64,000 nucleotides of DNA from contig JAQGEQ010000204.1 of the NCBI GenBank assembly GCA_034620365.1, positions 186,001 to 250,000 on the forward strand. Reading direction: 5' to 3'. The notes below the pieces were generated by a model, which saw only the letters and a program-made list of their open reading frames with translations, was not told the origin of the DNA and made no database searches. Positions 25,129 through 38,800 of the stretch are shown piece by piece (position 1 is the stretch's first letter; each line of letters opens with the position of its first letter). Source of the DNA: Pegea sp. RAD2-039 (Eukaryota; Chordata; Thaliacea; Salpida; Salpidae). Made by a program: the position numbers and the translations under genes.

Positions 25129-26880
25129 CTGTGAAAAGAAGAATATTTTGGAAATAAAATCTTAAATTATTTTGAATTTTTTTCATCTTAGCAATCCACT
25201 TGTTGAATATAAAATATTTTAAAATTATTTTTCCACTGAGAATAAAATTGGAAACAGAATATTCACTAAAAAGCTTACCTTAAACAACGTAAATAAAATC
25301 AGTCACGGCTTGAAAAAAATTTGAATTTTTTCGATCATTAAAACTGTTAAGAAAATGTTTATAACGGGCAATTTTGAAACTAGTTGATATGTTTACTTCA
25401 AATAACATTTTTGAGGTTTCCTGTCAGCTTCAAAATGTTCGAGTAACTCAGTTATAAACATTAAAGTGTTACTTCAAAGAAATTTGATTTAATATTATTA
25501 TTTTTTGCTCCTGAAACTATTTTAAAAGTTTTGGATTCAAAAGTTTGAATTCCTACTATGAAACTGGCATTTAATTAAACTTTATCAAATACTACAAATT
25601 CTATTTTGAAAGTTTTATATTAGAAGTCAGTTTTTACATATTTATCAACCTTTCAACAAAATTCTTTTGATCAAAATATTTTGTCAATTTAAAATGACTT
25701 TTTAAAGAAATTATTGATACAAATTAGTGTGACATAAAATCTTAAATGTTTAACATTTTGCTAAATGAGTTAGAATTCTGCTTTGACTTGTTTAAATATT
25801 GATAGTAGATATCTAAAAAACACTTCTATAATCTGAATCACCAGGAAGATCTTGAAAATTTGGATCAAATTTTTTTTCTCTGAATTTAAACAAGCCTCTA
25901 GATAAAAAAGAGCTTTTTACTTCCTATACTTGATCAATATAAAAAACTATAAGTATCTTAAAGTGTTATCAGTTTTATCTTCTATAATTTTTTGAAGTAT
26001 CTTGAGACTTATAAAATTATAATATGAGTTAAAAAGAAGAACAGTTGAATCTATGTAGAAATTCTCTTCGAAATTAGCTTCAACTTAAGTTGTCTATCAC
26101 CGTTATACTTGACTAATTTGATCAACCAAAAATCTGAAACTTTCGTCTTAATACAGACTTTTAATCTTTAGAAAGATGAAAGTAAATCATGAGAAGTTAG
26201 TTTGCACCACATTTGTTCACATATTCATTTATATTTCTTCTTCCGCCTCAGCCATGGAATTTTTTTTTAATAAAGTTAGTTTAAGTTTAAAATCAGTACA
26301 ATTAGTTAACTGTTAATTTGTTTAAATTTCATATAAGCTGACTTTTTATCATAGTTTGTTAAAATTATGTTTAAATGTTTTTAACATTTTAAATATGCTA
26401 GTTTTTTAAACACAAAATTTGTTTAAGTTACAATTAAGAATATATTGCAATATATAGTAGTTCACAGAAGCTAACAAAAATACAGTACTTCTTGGTAACT
26501 GATTGAGTTGAAATTTGCGCAAATAATTAAACAAAAGTTGAGTTAAAAAGATTGATGATGTGTTGAAAAACCGGTGGCTATTTAAATACTTAAATTGATG
26601 TAAATTTTTTGTTTTAATAAAATTCCAATCAAACTACAAAATCAACAATAATCGAAATTAAGCAAACTCTAGGTTCAAGAATATGATAAAAGGATAAACA
26701 ATTTTTAAAGTGTTTTCAAAACCAATCAACCAGTTAAATATGTCATGTTTGGCTTTAAAACATAATAAGGCTGAAAACCTACATTTAAGTATAAGCGATT
26801 TTTGAATTGTTTAAATTAATGTGCTGAGAAAATAAAATTTGAGATAACATCATAAAGAACTATATGAATTACCATATGTT
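25129..26880. other. Intergenic 3' flank of the NRF gene, no gene seen
   Basis: AT-rich sequence with frequent stops in all frames; nothing recognised. Confidence 0.5.
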
Positions 26881-29800
26881 TTACAAAGGGGTCACTTCAT
26901 GACCATCTAATGAGGTATTGGTAGATTGTTTAGTGAGACTATCATACGCCAGATTTATACTCCCTTTAGTGAATTCTTTATAAGATGGAAGAATGTTGAA
27001 TTGTTCCACCTGATTATTTTCAAGCTCATTTTTGATCGGTTGTTGTTGTGGAGAAGCATTTCGTTTAGAAGGTAAAGCTAGTTTTAATAACTCTTGCATT
27101 GGCCATTCAATCAACACCGCCAAAAGAAAAGCAACCCCAAATGTTATTCCAACGTTTGCTAGAATTAAAACTCACGTCATATAAATTATATAAATATATC
27201 ATCTATCTGTAGATATATAGTTCATTAATTTATTACCTATGTACTGAAAAGTCATGTTGATGCTGGAAAAATGAATTGGTTCTTCCTGAGTACCAGAATG
27301 CCAAAAAATGACAAATGGATGAACTAAGTACGCTGCATAGGTCAGCCTACTCAAAGGAATAAATAACTTTAAGTTAAGCAGCTTCGTTATAGGACCTGTG
27401 AACAAATTACAGCATTTGTGACATTAGATGGTAACTTAGACGTTTCATCAATAGAAAATTATTCGTTTTTGTTTTTTTGGTTATAATATGAATAATACTA
27501 CTAAATACTATTTATAAAAATTAAAAGAATTCAACAAGGCTCAAATAAATATTTAAAAATTGGAGTTTATTTAAAAAAATAAATGAAAGGTCAGTTTTAA
27601 CAAAAGATATGAATTAAAAGACAAACTTTAAATTCTCGACTTAAATGTCAAATAGTTTATGAAAATGTTTTATTTATAGTTGAATTAATGAGGAAGAATA
27701 AACACAAGATTTTTGTAATTTCTTATAAATGTTTACTTATAGTTCTAATAGATTAATATTTTCAACTCTGCTGAAAATGCACTAAATTAAAGATTTTTTC
27801 GGTTGAGTTTCATAAGTTATAGAAGTACATGGAAAAAGTTGACATCTACACTCTCTTCTAGCACATGCAATTTGATTATAGTGAAGAGCAGCGTGAACCA
27901 CAAGCATTCTTGAGATCTGATGTGGAGTATTATTTCCCAGTGACCTGGGACAGTTACAACGATGGCAAGGTGTTGTAGATTTTCTATCTAGCATTACTCC
28001 CATAGCCCTTGTTTCTCCCGAAGCAACCACAACAAAGTGTCTCTATTTGCCTATAAATTGAGAATATACTTTCCGCGCTAAATAAGTGGCGCTATATAGT
28101 GCGGTATGCCGTATCTTCAACAACAAGGTGGAATAGAAACCTATACATAGAATGGACAAGAAACTAGCACGTAACCACTTGTTAATCCCAAGGAAGAAAA
28201 TTATCTACCAAGTAAGTATTTTTAAAATAACCATCAAATAAATGATTAATTTATAAGTACAAATTAACTTTCATTATAAAACTCAAATGATTTAAAAAAC
28301 TCAAGAGTTCTGTTTTTTAATTATTTTACGAATTTTATATTAGCCTGTCATCGACAAACTATTACCTCCATATCCTGAAGAGCAAGCGATCACAACCCAA
28401 GACACACAAACTGCCCACACTGTTCTTGTAGTCGAACAGTAAAAAGTATTAAGCTTAGGAGGGAGGAATTCCCTATCTTTTGTATAAGCAAATAATGAGT
28501 AAATGATTGTAAATCCTACTCCAATGGACAAGAACCATCCAATTGCGACTACCAACTTTTCAATAATATTTTGGTGTTCATAAAACTCTTCATTAATATT
28601 ATTTTTTACTTTGTTCATTTTTATTCGTTGCTTTTTAATGAAAAGTAGATAACCAGTCATCATTCCAACCATATAAGGCCCTATTCTATGCCATGGGGTG
28701 TAGTAAATGTCTCCATGGAATTTTTCTGACCAAGTTGCCTCGTAAGTAGAATCAACGTAAAGCCGAAACCAACTGGTTTTAAAATAATTTTTAGTTGATT
28801 TGCAGCTTATAAAAATACAGAATTGTATCTTTTTATTGTTCAATAACAGATTAAACAAATAATTTTTATCTTAAATATATTGTCTACTTACAAGGTGTAA
28901 TACTGAGCAGCCCAAATAGCTGGTGCAGCGAGGTTCTTCTCTACAAGCAGCCAAGCACGTAAACCTACACTAGCGCACATAATCAGGAACGTGGTTAGTA
29001 AGCCAAGTTGCCAAAAACTTCATGTAATATTGAAAACAAAAGATTAAAAATGTTTCCGAACTTAAATCTTAATTTTAAGTGACTCAATTGTTGAGTTTTC
29101 AGTTTTATTATATGAAGTAAGATTTATACATACTTTTTCAAAGATGTATTTAAAAATGTAAATAGATATATAAAGAGAATTTGGTCGAATAAGACTCTTT
29201 TATCACATTTTTAAGTTGCATAATTTTCATTAAATAATAATAAAATTTTATTCTTATACCTTCTTAACTAATTAGTAAACAGTTTTTATTACGCTTCTAT
29301 CACTTACATAGTTATTCAAATTATCAGCATTAAAAATATTAAATACACAAATTCAAATGAAACTCACTAGTACATTAACAGAACAATAAATGGAGAAAGG
29401 ATATAGTAAATCATATCAGCAGTTAAGTACCAACCCCAGCCCATACACTGAACAAGTTTAAATTGTTGTTTGACATTTAAAAATACTCTATATACACACA
29501 CTAGTAGCTTTTTAATTTGCTTGTAAAATAGACTTATAAACTAGATTTTGATAGCTAATAATTTTCAACAAAATCAAGTTAATTAAGTTAATTTACACTT
29601 TATATACAAACTTCTTTCAAATTGAATGTATAAAAGAAACTGACTGGGTTAGAAATCGGGTATAGCGTACTGATGTAGAGTAAGTTTGACCACCAATATG
29701 TTCTACATTGTTCTTCAGCTTTATTTGATAGATATTTCCAAAAAGGCCCATCACCCATGTACTTGTATAATCCAACAGAGAATAAAATTAAGTAAGCATA

Positions 29801-32800
29801 CAAAGGAGTTAATCTAGAAAAATTAATAGAAAATGTTTCTTAGTAAAAGTTGCATAGACCCAATAATTTTTTGTAAAACAAAATCTTATTTTTGGGTATA
29901 ACTTTTACCTAAGATAGCGTTTTATGTACATCATTGGAATAAAGGAAAGATTTTGACTTTTATTTAATTGCTTGAGTGTTAAATAACAAACAAGTAAGCC
30001 ACCAATACAGAAAAATGTATCAACACTGTATGTTCCGTTCATTACTACCATATAAGCAAAACTGTCTTTTAGGGCATTTCCGACAGCCACAGGATTATCT
30101 ATAGAAGAAATGTATTAAAATTAAGCTAATAAAAAACTAAAAAGATAAACTATTTCAAAATATTTTCTGCTAATGATATGTCAATAATATATTATTAATT
30201 TTTTTAAGTTTTGATTTGTTTTAAAGGTTGGAACTATACACGAGTTAAACTTTCAGTTTTAATCTTAGTTGATAAACTAGCAGTAGCCAATCAATATGAT
30301 TTGAATAAAAATGAAACTGTTTTGATGCAGTTGTTGACCTTTATCGATAAGATTTACAGTCTGAAATTAATGCTGATGTAACTAGTTTTCATTTTTGGCT
30401 ACCCAATTAGACTGTATATTGACGTATTCTGTGAAGTATCTTTTGATAATTGAGAATTGTTAAAGCAATTATTGAATTATTTTACTTTTACTTTTAGGGT
30501 TGAATTTTAGGGCTGAATAGTTCATAATAGTTTCTCAGTTATACAACTCACATGTTTTACGAACAAACTTTGAGTTGATATTTTATCTGAAAGGTTTTGA
30601 TATTTCTAAACTATGATCTTACCAACATTGTTTCCGATAAAGTCGAACGAGTGACCAAGTACCACCCAAGCTGTGCTGATTACTCGAATACCATCAAGAG
30701 TTGGAATATTTCCTGGTGGGGTTTTTGTACTGAGAATTTTTTTGACGTTAGAAAAAAGAGAAGATGATACCAAAATTTTATCTGTAATTGAGATGAAAAA
30801 ATCAGAATAATAAAAAAGAAGTTGGCAGATTTGAAATTAACTTAAAAACTGCAGTGCTGAAATTGTGCTTTATTTTATACTAATCAGTTTTTAGAGCTCA
30901 CGTAAGTAAAATCAAAATACTTTCTGTATTTGAGACTTACATCTTTGCCGAGGATCCACGAATATTATATACATACAGAAAAATTCATACAAACTTCCTA
31001 TATAAACATAAAATCCAAAAATTGAAGTTATAGCTCTACAAATAAAACAAATCATTTCAGTTAGAAGATTATGTTTAACACAAATTATGATTCTTACATC
31101 GCAGCAATTGTTCCAGGAGTAAAAGTATTTTTTACTTCAGTGTCAACCGTTTTGAGAAAATCCAAATTAGGAAACTGATCGTACATAAAATAATGAGCTG
31201 CTTCCTCATCACAGGTGTCCGGCCAACAAGAAGCCACAGCAATGTCTAAGGGAAGAGTTTTTGCACTTGGCTATAAAAATTAAAAGTTACACAGAGTTAA
31301 AAGCTGAAAATGTTTAAGATTCAACAAACTACTCCAAACATATAAAAATTTTTATTTACTTACAGTCATAATTTGGTGATGTCATGATTTAAGAACAAAG
31401 TAAACTTTTTAATTACCTTTTTGAGTTAAGCTGAGATTTTTAACAAAATCTTTCATTAAAAAAATGATTAAATTGTTTTGAATCTTTACATTATAATGCG
31501 CAAATCCTCAATGCAGGTTTTGCTAAACTTCATGCTAATTTTAATAAAAATCTTTTCTACTTCAAAATTCTACTAACTTCAAAACATCGCAAATATGAAA
31601 TGATATTTGTAATTTACTTATGCTTTGTGGTTTTTACCGTGTAGCCTTTTAACAGAGCAATAAAAAAGTTTGTTTGAAGTAGTAGTCATACTGGTTGGAA
31701 AGCATTAAGAGGTATAAAATTTAATAACAGATATAGTGTGCTTGATCTAGTCTTTCAAAGAAAAGAATGTAGTACCTTGGCTCAAAAAACTCTTGTGTAA
31801 ACAAGTTTTCCGTAAATAATAAAAATTTAATTATTTTAAATATGTGTAAATAAAGTGTTTAACAAAATGATTCACCTCGAATCGAAACCCGTAATAATTG
31901 ACAAAATGTTTGCCTCGAAACCCAGGACCTTTTGCATTTCTACATTGATAGTACCTACCAATCCATTTGACATTTCCTTCAAAAACTCCACTTTCTGATT
32001 TACCCCACGAATCTTGCACTACAAGTAGATAATTTATCATTAGCTATTTTTACTTTATTAGTCAACAAAAGTCAAACCAATATAAACTGATATTAAGATA
32101 AAATGCAAATAAAAATAATAATATTTTCCTAAAAGAGTGTACTGTTATAAGTATTAAAATACATTCCGGTTTCAAATAACATGGAATAATTTTTATCAAT
32201 TGTTTCTTATCGCATCTGTTTATGAGCTTGTCAAGCAAAGTGATAAAAATTTGATTTTAAACAAGCGTCACTGGTTTGAATTTTACGTAGAGCAGAAAAA
32301 TGTAATCAAAAATGTCGCCCATTTAGTTCTTCGACCAGTCAAATTCCTCATCACTAACAATCAAATAAGTCTAGCAAAATAATTCTTTTGTTTTCAGTGA
32401 AGCAAGCATCTTTCGGATAGAAAGTAAACCTCTGATATGTTCATTGACAAAGTAATCTTTTTAATTATTATATAACATATATACCATTATATGTTCATAT
32501 TATGTTATATATATACATATTATATAACATTATATTTACGTAAACGATTAATAAAATATGATAAAGATTATTTATAGATAGTTATTAAGCAGTTATATTG
32601 ATCAATTAGTGCAATAAGCCAAACTTACTTTGTAAGGCATATAATGAGCCATTAAATAAATCGAATTCCCATCTCAAAATATCTCTAACACAAGGATATC
32701 TTTCAAGAATGAGTGGACTATCAGAAATATTGAACAATCTAAAATGTATTAGCATTATTTTATTCACTTTTATGTCATTTATTCACAGAAAGCTACTACT

Positions 32801-33045
32801 GATTACTTTTTAAAAGAAGAATTTCTTTGATGAAAGCTGTTCAGATATTGTTTAACTTTTAGCAACGACTTCTGGAAGTTTGATACTAAATCTATTTGTT
32901 CTTTTTCTTCCAAAATAGAAACATTTGCTTTATAAAACTTGTTGTAGCCGAATTCATTTGGTTGATAAACATAAGTTTGAAAGTTTTTTCTTGACTCGGT
33001 TGATAGTATAAAGTAACAGCAAAGTACTAACACAAATAGCTTCAT
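26881..33045 (-). CDS. NRF-6-like membrane acyltransferase (nose resistant to fluoxetine family)
   Basis: Thirteen exons: 33045-32807, 32738-32629, 32018-31876, 31270-31098, 31035-30941, 30781-30623, 30098-29909, 29813-29612, 29447-29368, 29017-28892, 28772-28366, 27395-27237, 27158-26881; about 786 aa. A signal peptide (MKLFVLVLCCYFILS) opens an extracellular NRF domain with ALQMQDSWGKSESG and Cys pairs such as SCWPDTC. The acyltransferase-3 domain follows, starting LDGIRVISTAWVVLGHS, with ECMGWGWYLTADM, PWHRIGPYMVGMMTGYLL and PLSRLTYAAYLVHP. In C. elegans this family acts in lipid or drug transport from intestine to tissue; the acyl substrate is unknown. The start was taken at 33045, not the in-frame ATG at 33099, because the signal peptide begins there and an acceptor lies 15 nt upstream. 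The hydrophilic tail is Gln/Asn-rich. Intron 11 carries an unexplained frame (27782-28204). Confidence 0.92.
27782..28204 (-). pseudogene. Unidentified Cys-rich frame inside an NRF intron
   Basis: On the - strand a frame is open from 28204 to 28046 (53 codons), meets one TAG (28045-28043) and continues open for 86 codons to the stop at 27784-27782. The second part has clustered cysteines (TTPCHRCNCP, then CARRECRCQLFPC) and balanced composition. GC and CpG content exceed those of the surrounding intron. There is no ATG in the first part; the second has internal Met codons. I do not recognise the family. It could be a retrocopy or gene fragment with one nonsense mutation, an unannotated exon, or a nested short gene. 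It does not fit the phase of the NRF exons that flank it. Confidence 0.35.
32466..32535. repeat. AT-rich palindromic cluster (TATATAACAT / ATGTTATATA)
   Basis: Repeated TATAACAT and ATGTTATA words in both orientations form a low-complexity cruciform-prone tract in the NRF intron 2. Confidence 0.6.
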
Positions 33046-33060
33046 TTTAGATAAATATTT

Positions 33061-33070
33061 CTGCAGTAAA
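33061..33070 (-). promoter_or_regulatory. 3' splice site 15 nt before the NRF start codon
   Basis: TTTACTGCAG on the - strand ends at 33061 and the ATG is at 33045. It supports the chosen start and suggests a 5' UTR intron or trans-splicing. Confidence 0.4.
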
Positions 33071-35522
33071 CATAAATTTTTTTGATTCTCTTTTATCAAT
33101 GTATGGAGTCTCTTATTTATAGATTAAACCTGATTTTCAATCAATCTTTTCAAATAAGATAAATTAAAGCTAGAAGCATTCTTTAACAAAAGTAAGTCAA
33201 AAATAAATAAAATCTTTTGAATAAAATGCTGACTCTTAAATTCAGCTGTTTATCACAAGAGTGATTTGTTAATTTTATTTTGCTTTTCACAAAAATTTAC
33301 TTATCTGTAAACATACTTCACATATAAGCTTCATCAAAATAGTTTGCATTAAAAAGTACTTATCTTTTATTCAACTACTTATTTTTATCAAATTATAATA
33401 AACTCTTAATTAAGCAAAAGTAAATTTTATTTATCAACTTTTGATTTATTTTAATTTTCATTCTATACTTCTTCAGTCCATAAAATCATTTTAACATACA
33501 TTGTCACTTTTAAACTTATTCTTTGATATCAATTGAATAAAGAATTGAACAGTAATTAAAATTTATGCTTGCAAAACTAAGTATTTGAAAAATGAGTCAA
33601 TAAAAAGATGTTGATTACAGTAAAAAAGTTAAAGTACGAAAATAACCCAACTAATCTAACGTCACCATTTGATAAACTTGTAAACTGATTAATAAATATT
33701 TTTATGATATTATCTCGAAGAACAACATTTATAATTGAAATATTTGGTTGATAATTAACCTCAACCCATTAATCTAAACTTTGTTACAAAGTTTAACTTA
33801 ACTACAAGTTTAATTCCTTATGCTAAAAGTTTTAAAAATACTAAAGCACTTTTAAAAGATAATCATACAATTAAGATGTTTTTCACTTGATATTTTCTGT
33901 TTTATGGCAATTAAATGTTTTTGCATTCTGATTTATAATGTTGCTTAGAGCCTCTTTAAACAAAGCCAAACGTACCAGATAAAGCAAAATCATCTTTAAT
34001 TTGTTGGGTAGAATTTCTATTGAAATAGTTTGTTATTGCTTAAACTTTCAGGAAGCTATTAAAAAACTTTTCTCTGTTTGATATACCTTAATATTTACTA
34101 ATTAAATTTATTTTTGACAAAAGGTAATATAAATTAATTTAAACTAAACAAATACCAGCTTAGTTGAAAATTGTTCATTACAAATAAGTTTAAATCATAA
34201 AAGTCTTGTAATAAAAGCTAGCATTCTCTAAATGACATCATTAAACTTTCTATTGGTTTAATACGAATGTACAGTTATAAATGAATCATTTTTACCAGAA
34301 TTAACAAATAATAGGGCAAAAAGACAATTAGAGCATTAGTGACACAAAATAAATAGCTTACTTAATTTATTTTTGAGCCTTTCTCACACATCGTTGACAA
34401 ATTAGGCATTTTGAAAGTTAAATAATTTCATTTTATTTGGCTACTGTTTTGTCTTAGGCATATTATCTGTTGGAACTAAAATTTATTTTGGTAGTTCAAA
34501 TATAATTTATAAAAAAAACTTGCAATTTTCATAGCAAAAATTGGTGACTATCTATCAGTAGTCTAATAACGGCTAAAGGTAAATATTCTAGCTTAGCTTA
34601 CTAAGTAAAATATTTTTTTTTATTTATATTATTTTATTTTTTACACAACCAATTATATAGTTTTATTTATGGCTAGTATGCTAGCACTGGTTAAATAAAT
34701 TCTTTATAAAACTTAATTATATAAAAGTATTTTTAAATGATTACTCAGAATTTACTGTTTGAAACATTACTATGTCGAAATCAAACACAAATAGAATGAA
34801 ATTGATTCAAAAAATAGTTATGTATTACTTTTTTTACTGGATTTATTGCAAGAATCGTGGATATAAAAATTAGTTCAAATCAAATTCATTGAAACTTTGT
34901 GTCAGTTTATATCCTCTTGCATATAACGCTATTATAGAAGCTATTCAAAATTTTACAACTGTACTTGAATTTGATAGTTAAAATTACAAGTTTGTTTATA
35001 AAATACTGTAAAATTTAATTTGTTTGATTCGTTTAATCTTTTTAAGTCATATCAAACAATTTTATATCTTCTGGCATTAAAATCCAATGATTACAAGTCA
35101 TTCAAAGAAATTATTACTTATTTCTAAAATGTCTTATGTAAAATTTTAAATTCTTTAATGCTGTCGTTTCAAGTTGATTTTTTCGAAAACTTATCAAATG
35201 CTTAATCTTGAAGAGATATCCATCATTACTGTAATTTACAAGAAAGAAACTGGAATTTAAAATATCTTGAACAAAAATAACCTAGAACTTTTTCCAGCTA
35301 TTGGAAAGTTTCCCAAAAAGATATCTCATACAAGCAAAATAATTTTTTTGTCATCTTGGGTCTACAATGATCTAAAATGAGCTATCCATAAAAGGAAATG
35401 GATAATTGCTTAAGACTAGCAAATATATGTTTGCTTTGGACTTATTAAGCTTAGAATGTTCTACCAGAGATGAACGTTTTTAAAGAAAATATTTCTTAGG
35501 TTTAAAACCACGGTGATCACAG
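33071..35522. other. Intergenic between the divergent NRF and UNC-80 genes, left part
   Basis: AT-rich, no supported gene. Both flanking genes are transcribed away from this region, so their promoters should lie at its edges, but no clear core promoter is visible. Confidence 0.5.
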
Positions 35523-35893
35523 CTCAAAAAAGATCTGAGTAAAGAGGAATCTAACTCATATAAGTTAGATTCTAATAAAAAAAATAAAGAGCTTGAAGAT
35601 ATAACTCGTGATTCTCTTGCTCATATAAGATCACAAACTTTGGAGTTTTTAATCGCATAGGAAGGTTTCTTTTTTAAGACCATTCAACAAACTATGATGT
35701 GGTTGAAGATGGCAAAATAACAAGCTTTGCAGCGATAACATTTCTTTCTTAGATTCAGAACAAGATTAAACAGCTTAATGGCCCCAAGAACTTCCCTACA
35801 ATCTCAGTAAAACGTATAGAGGCTGATGATAAAGTACAGCTGAAGCACTTAAAAAATTCTAATTTTGGGGTTTATTTAAATTATTTAAATTAA
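35523..35893 (+). pseudogene. Unidentified coding-like relic
   Basis: Two stretches look coding. A CACAG acceptor is followed by 45 codons rich in Lys, Glu and Asp (LKKDLSKEES..., with LEDITRDSLAHIRSQTLEF), ending in TAG at 35660. A second frame, 35678-35893, reads YDVVEDGKITSFAAITFLS, then TAG at 35750-35752, then QNKIKQLNGPKNFPTISVKR and on to TAA. The TAG sits at the end of TTTCTTTCTTAG, so it may be a splice acceptor rather than a mutation. I recognise no family. Decayed gene copy or a short unannotated gene are both possible. Confidence 0.35.
35547..35572. repeat. Perfect inverted repeat, 10-bp arms and 6-bp loop
   Basis: GAATCTAACT (35547-35556), CATATA, AGTTAGATTC (35563-35572). It lies within the coding-like relic. 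Confidence 0.8.
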
Positions 35894-38800
35894 ACTTGTA
35901 ACATTTTAGCTTCAAAGTTCTTTTAGTTTATGATGAACAGTTTACTAAATGTGTTTCAGATTGTTTTAACATTTTCGTAAATAAACTGGTTTTTACCATA
36001 GCAACACTATTCCTCATAATGTGTCTGAAACTAATACTACTTTCAAAAATAATCAATATATTTCTAACTTTTATTTAGTAAACTTTTAAATCAAAATATT
36101 CATCTTGGTTAAGTAAAAATCAAGAACAGTTTATCTCTTATAAAAATGATTTTTGCTCAGAAAATTAATCATTAATCAATAGGTTTAACAAAACTTTTAA
36201 ACAAAGAATTGAACTCCACAAGCTCAATTTGTCAAGGTAAATTATTTGTTCAGAATTGGTTCATCTACTTCATAACAAATTCTTAAATCAAGGAAAGCCT
36301 TTTCTTTAGGGTAAAATTTTTTCCCAAATTTATTACTGCATCAAAATCAAACCTAGCCTTTAAAATTGTATTCAAAAAATATAATTTAAGTAATGTCGTC
36401 AACAAGTAAATTATGATGCTTTTTAAGATTTACAGTTGCTTGATAGAGTTTCTTCTATTGCCCACTTATTTTGTTATTTTGAATTACTAATTCATAATTT
36501 CTACTTTATCTGCCTCTGCAATATTTTTATTCATTACATTAATTATGCTAAATTGTGACATTTAAGACCTTTCCATTATCGTTCCGCTGGTATCATTTCG
36601 TTTTTCTTCGTTATAAGAACTTATTGTAGAACTTGTCATCTGCTACCATGCACTGAATAAATAAATAAGTGACATTCATTAACTTATGAGCAGAGAGCAA
36701 TACCTTATTTACAAATACATTTTTAAACACAAATATTTTATAGATAAAGCGATCAAATACTTTATAAGGCTTAATCTTCTTAAAATAATGATAAACTCAC
36801 ATTTAAACAAACAAAACACTCTATTTTTATTATAAGTATAAATGATTCTCATCTAAAGCTTTTTATATAATTTATACGTTTCAAACATTATAAACTTCTT
36901 CAATAAGTAAGAAAATCAATTTTTTATAGCCTTAGGTAACGATTAGCGATTAACTTTTTTAGTAGTTAAGATATTTTGCACAAACCTATTACGCTATTAG
37001 ATAAACAGCCTGAATTACTGCAACAAACAAAAAGGAAAAAAAGAAACCTGCTATTAAACTTGATTAATGTTTAATGTTAGTTTTATAAAAATATTTGGCT
37101 GTCACTTTGTAATTACATTTAATTAGTTTTTGAATAACTTGTTTTGAGTATAATAGAGTAAAATATTCACGAGCTTCAGAAAATTGTTTTCTCGATGAAC
37201 GGTACAATCAAGTTTGTTGTGATATTATCTCCAAATCAATAATTGTTAAATTAAAGTTTGATCTGAGGCAAGTGGGAACAAACTTACTTTCAAAGTTATC
37301 TAATCATTTTAAGATCTAAAACAATCAACTTTTAAGTTTAGTCAATTAAATCAAAGCGAAATAATATGGATGCACAAATTTGTCATGAAATATGGTTAAG
37401 ATTACTGTTAATAAACTTAATTTCAATTTTGAATCTAATGTCATTTTATCATGAAGTTACTTTCAGTAAAATTTGAAAAAGCAAAGTTATTAAACAAAAG
37501 CTGAACTAGATAATTAAATAACTTGATTTTAAGAGCTAGATGTTTTTTGATTTGAGTGAATACTTTGTAGAAACATTTATTAATTACCTTTTTTTAAACA
37601 AACATATTGACTCAGAGCATTATTATAGCTGTGATTTGGCTTCAAAAATAAAGACGTAGTTATGATAATGAAGATGTTTAGTTAATTATTGAATAAAATA
37701 ATAGTTTGATCAATTAACTAATGGAATATATTTAAGCATGTAAATAATTGATATATATACACAAGTTTAAATAATTTCTATGCATTCTTCAAAAGTTAAA
37801 TCCAAATTTTGATAAATTATAGTTAACATTTTTTGAATAAAACTTTTAGATTAGTTGATTAGTCTTACCAATATATGATTTCAAAAGAAGCACAAAAAGC
37901 TTTGTATCCTTATCCAGACAATTATCTTGATACCCCACAATTAAAATCTTTATAAAATTTACATACAATCGCAATTTACATAATTTTACAAATCTTTCAC
38001 ATAGGCCAATCACATTACAAAATTGTATAAATTATTTATTACATTTGCGTCAAAGCTTCTACAATTTTGCAGATTCTGTTTTTGAAATTTGGCACATTTA
38101 CCACTTTCAACCAGTAACTTTCTTTTGCATTTCTTTTTTCTCTTTTTTCACTGTTTGATACTAATTAAATTTTCGACTTGTGCAGACGTTTTATTCAATT
38201 GCGCTATCTTTTCTAAAGTTTACATTATCATTCTCCTTTTTTTTACTTTTAGTAGTAGGCTGTTGAATAACAACTACAGATAACTCGTCATTGAAGGTAC
38301 AACAGAGTTTATATTTTAGGTGATTTGCAGAATTAATTTTAAGAATAATTATTTTTTTTTGTAATTTAGTCAGTGTCAATCTCAATAAAACGAAACTGAA
38401 ATTAAAAATTCTTTCAAGTTGGTTTATTTTATTATAATAAATATTTCTTTACTTTAAAAATGTATATTTCTGAGACTATAAAAAAAGAAGAAAGCATAAT
38501 ACCTGAAACCTGACTGAGAAGTCCATTTTGAAAAAGTCGATACTGATTGCTTTATACTCACTATTGGTCTGTTTCAATTTATTGTTGTAATATAATTGTT
38601 TAATCTCTTTAAATTAAATAGTGTCAAAAATAAGAATAATAACTATAAGTTTGTTTCTATCATCAGAGTTAGCTTTAATTCTTAGAAATAATGTTTTATT
38701 TATTGTTTAGTTTTGTTACAGCTACTGTGTTAAAATTAGATATTTAAATAGTATAAAATCAAATAAAAGTTCAAGATCAAACAGATAATCAGATATATCG

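Noticed and set aside
28151..28213. + strand short ORF starting ATG GAC AAG with a perfect CAAG/GTAAGTAT donor near 28211
   Set aside because: Only 20 codons, with no recognisable continuation apart from antisense NRF exon sequence. The resemblance of its reverse strand to a U1 5' end is just what any consensus donor gives.
32999..33099. Start of the NRF protein at the upstream in-frame ATG (33099)
   Set aside because: The 18 extra residues precede a clear signal peptide, and a TTTACTGCAG acceptor lies between the two ATGs, so 33045 is the better start.
38089..38385. Overlapping 64-codon frames on both strands upstream of UNC-80
   Set aside because: Hydrophobic or lysine-rich low-complexity content expected from AT-rich DNA, without splice sites or family motifs.
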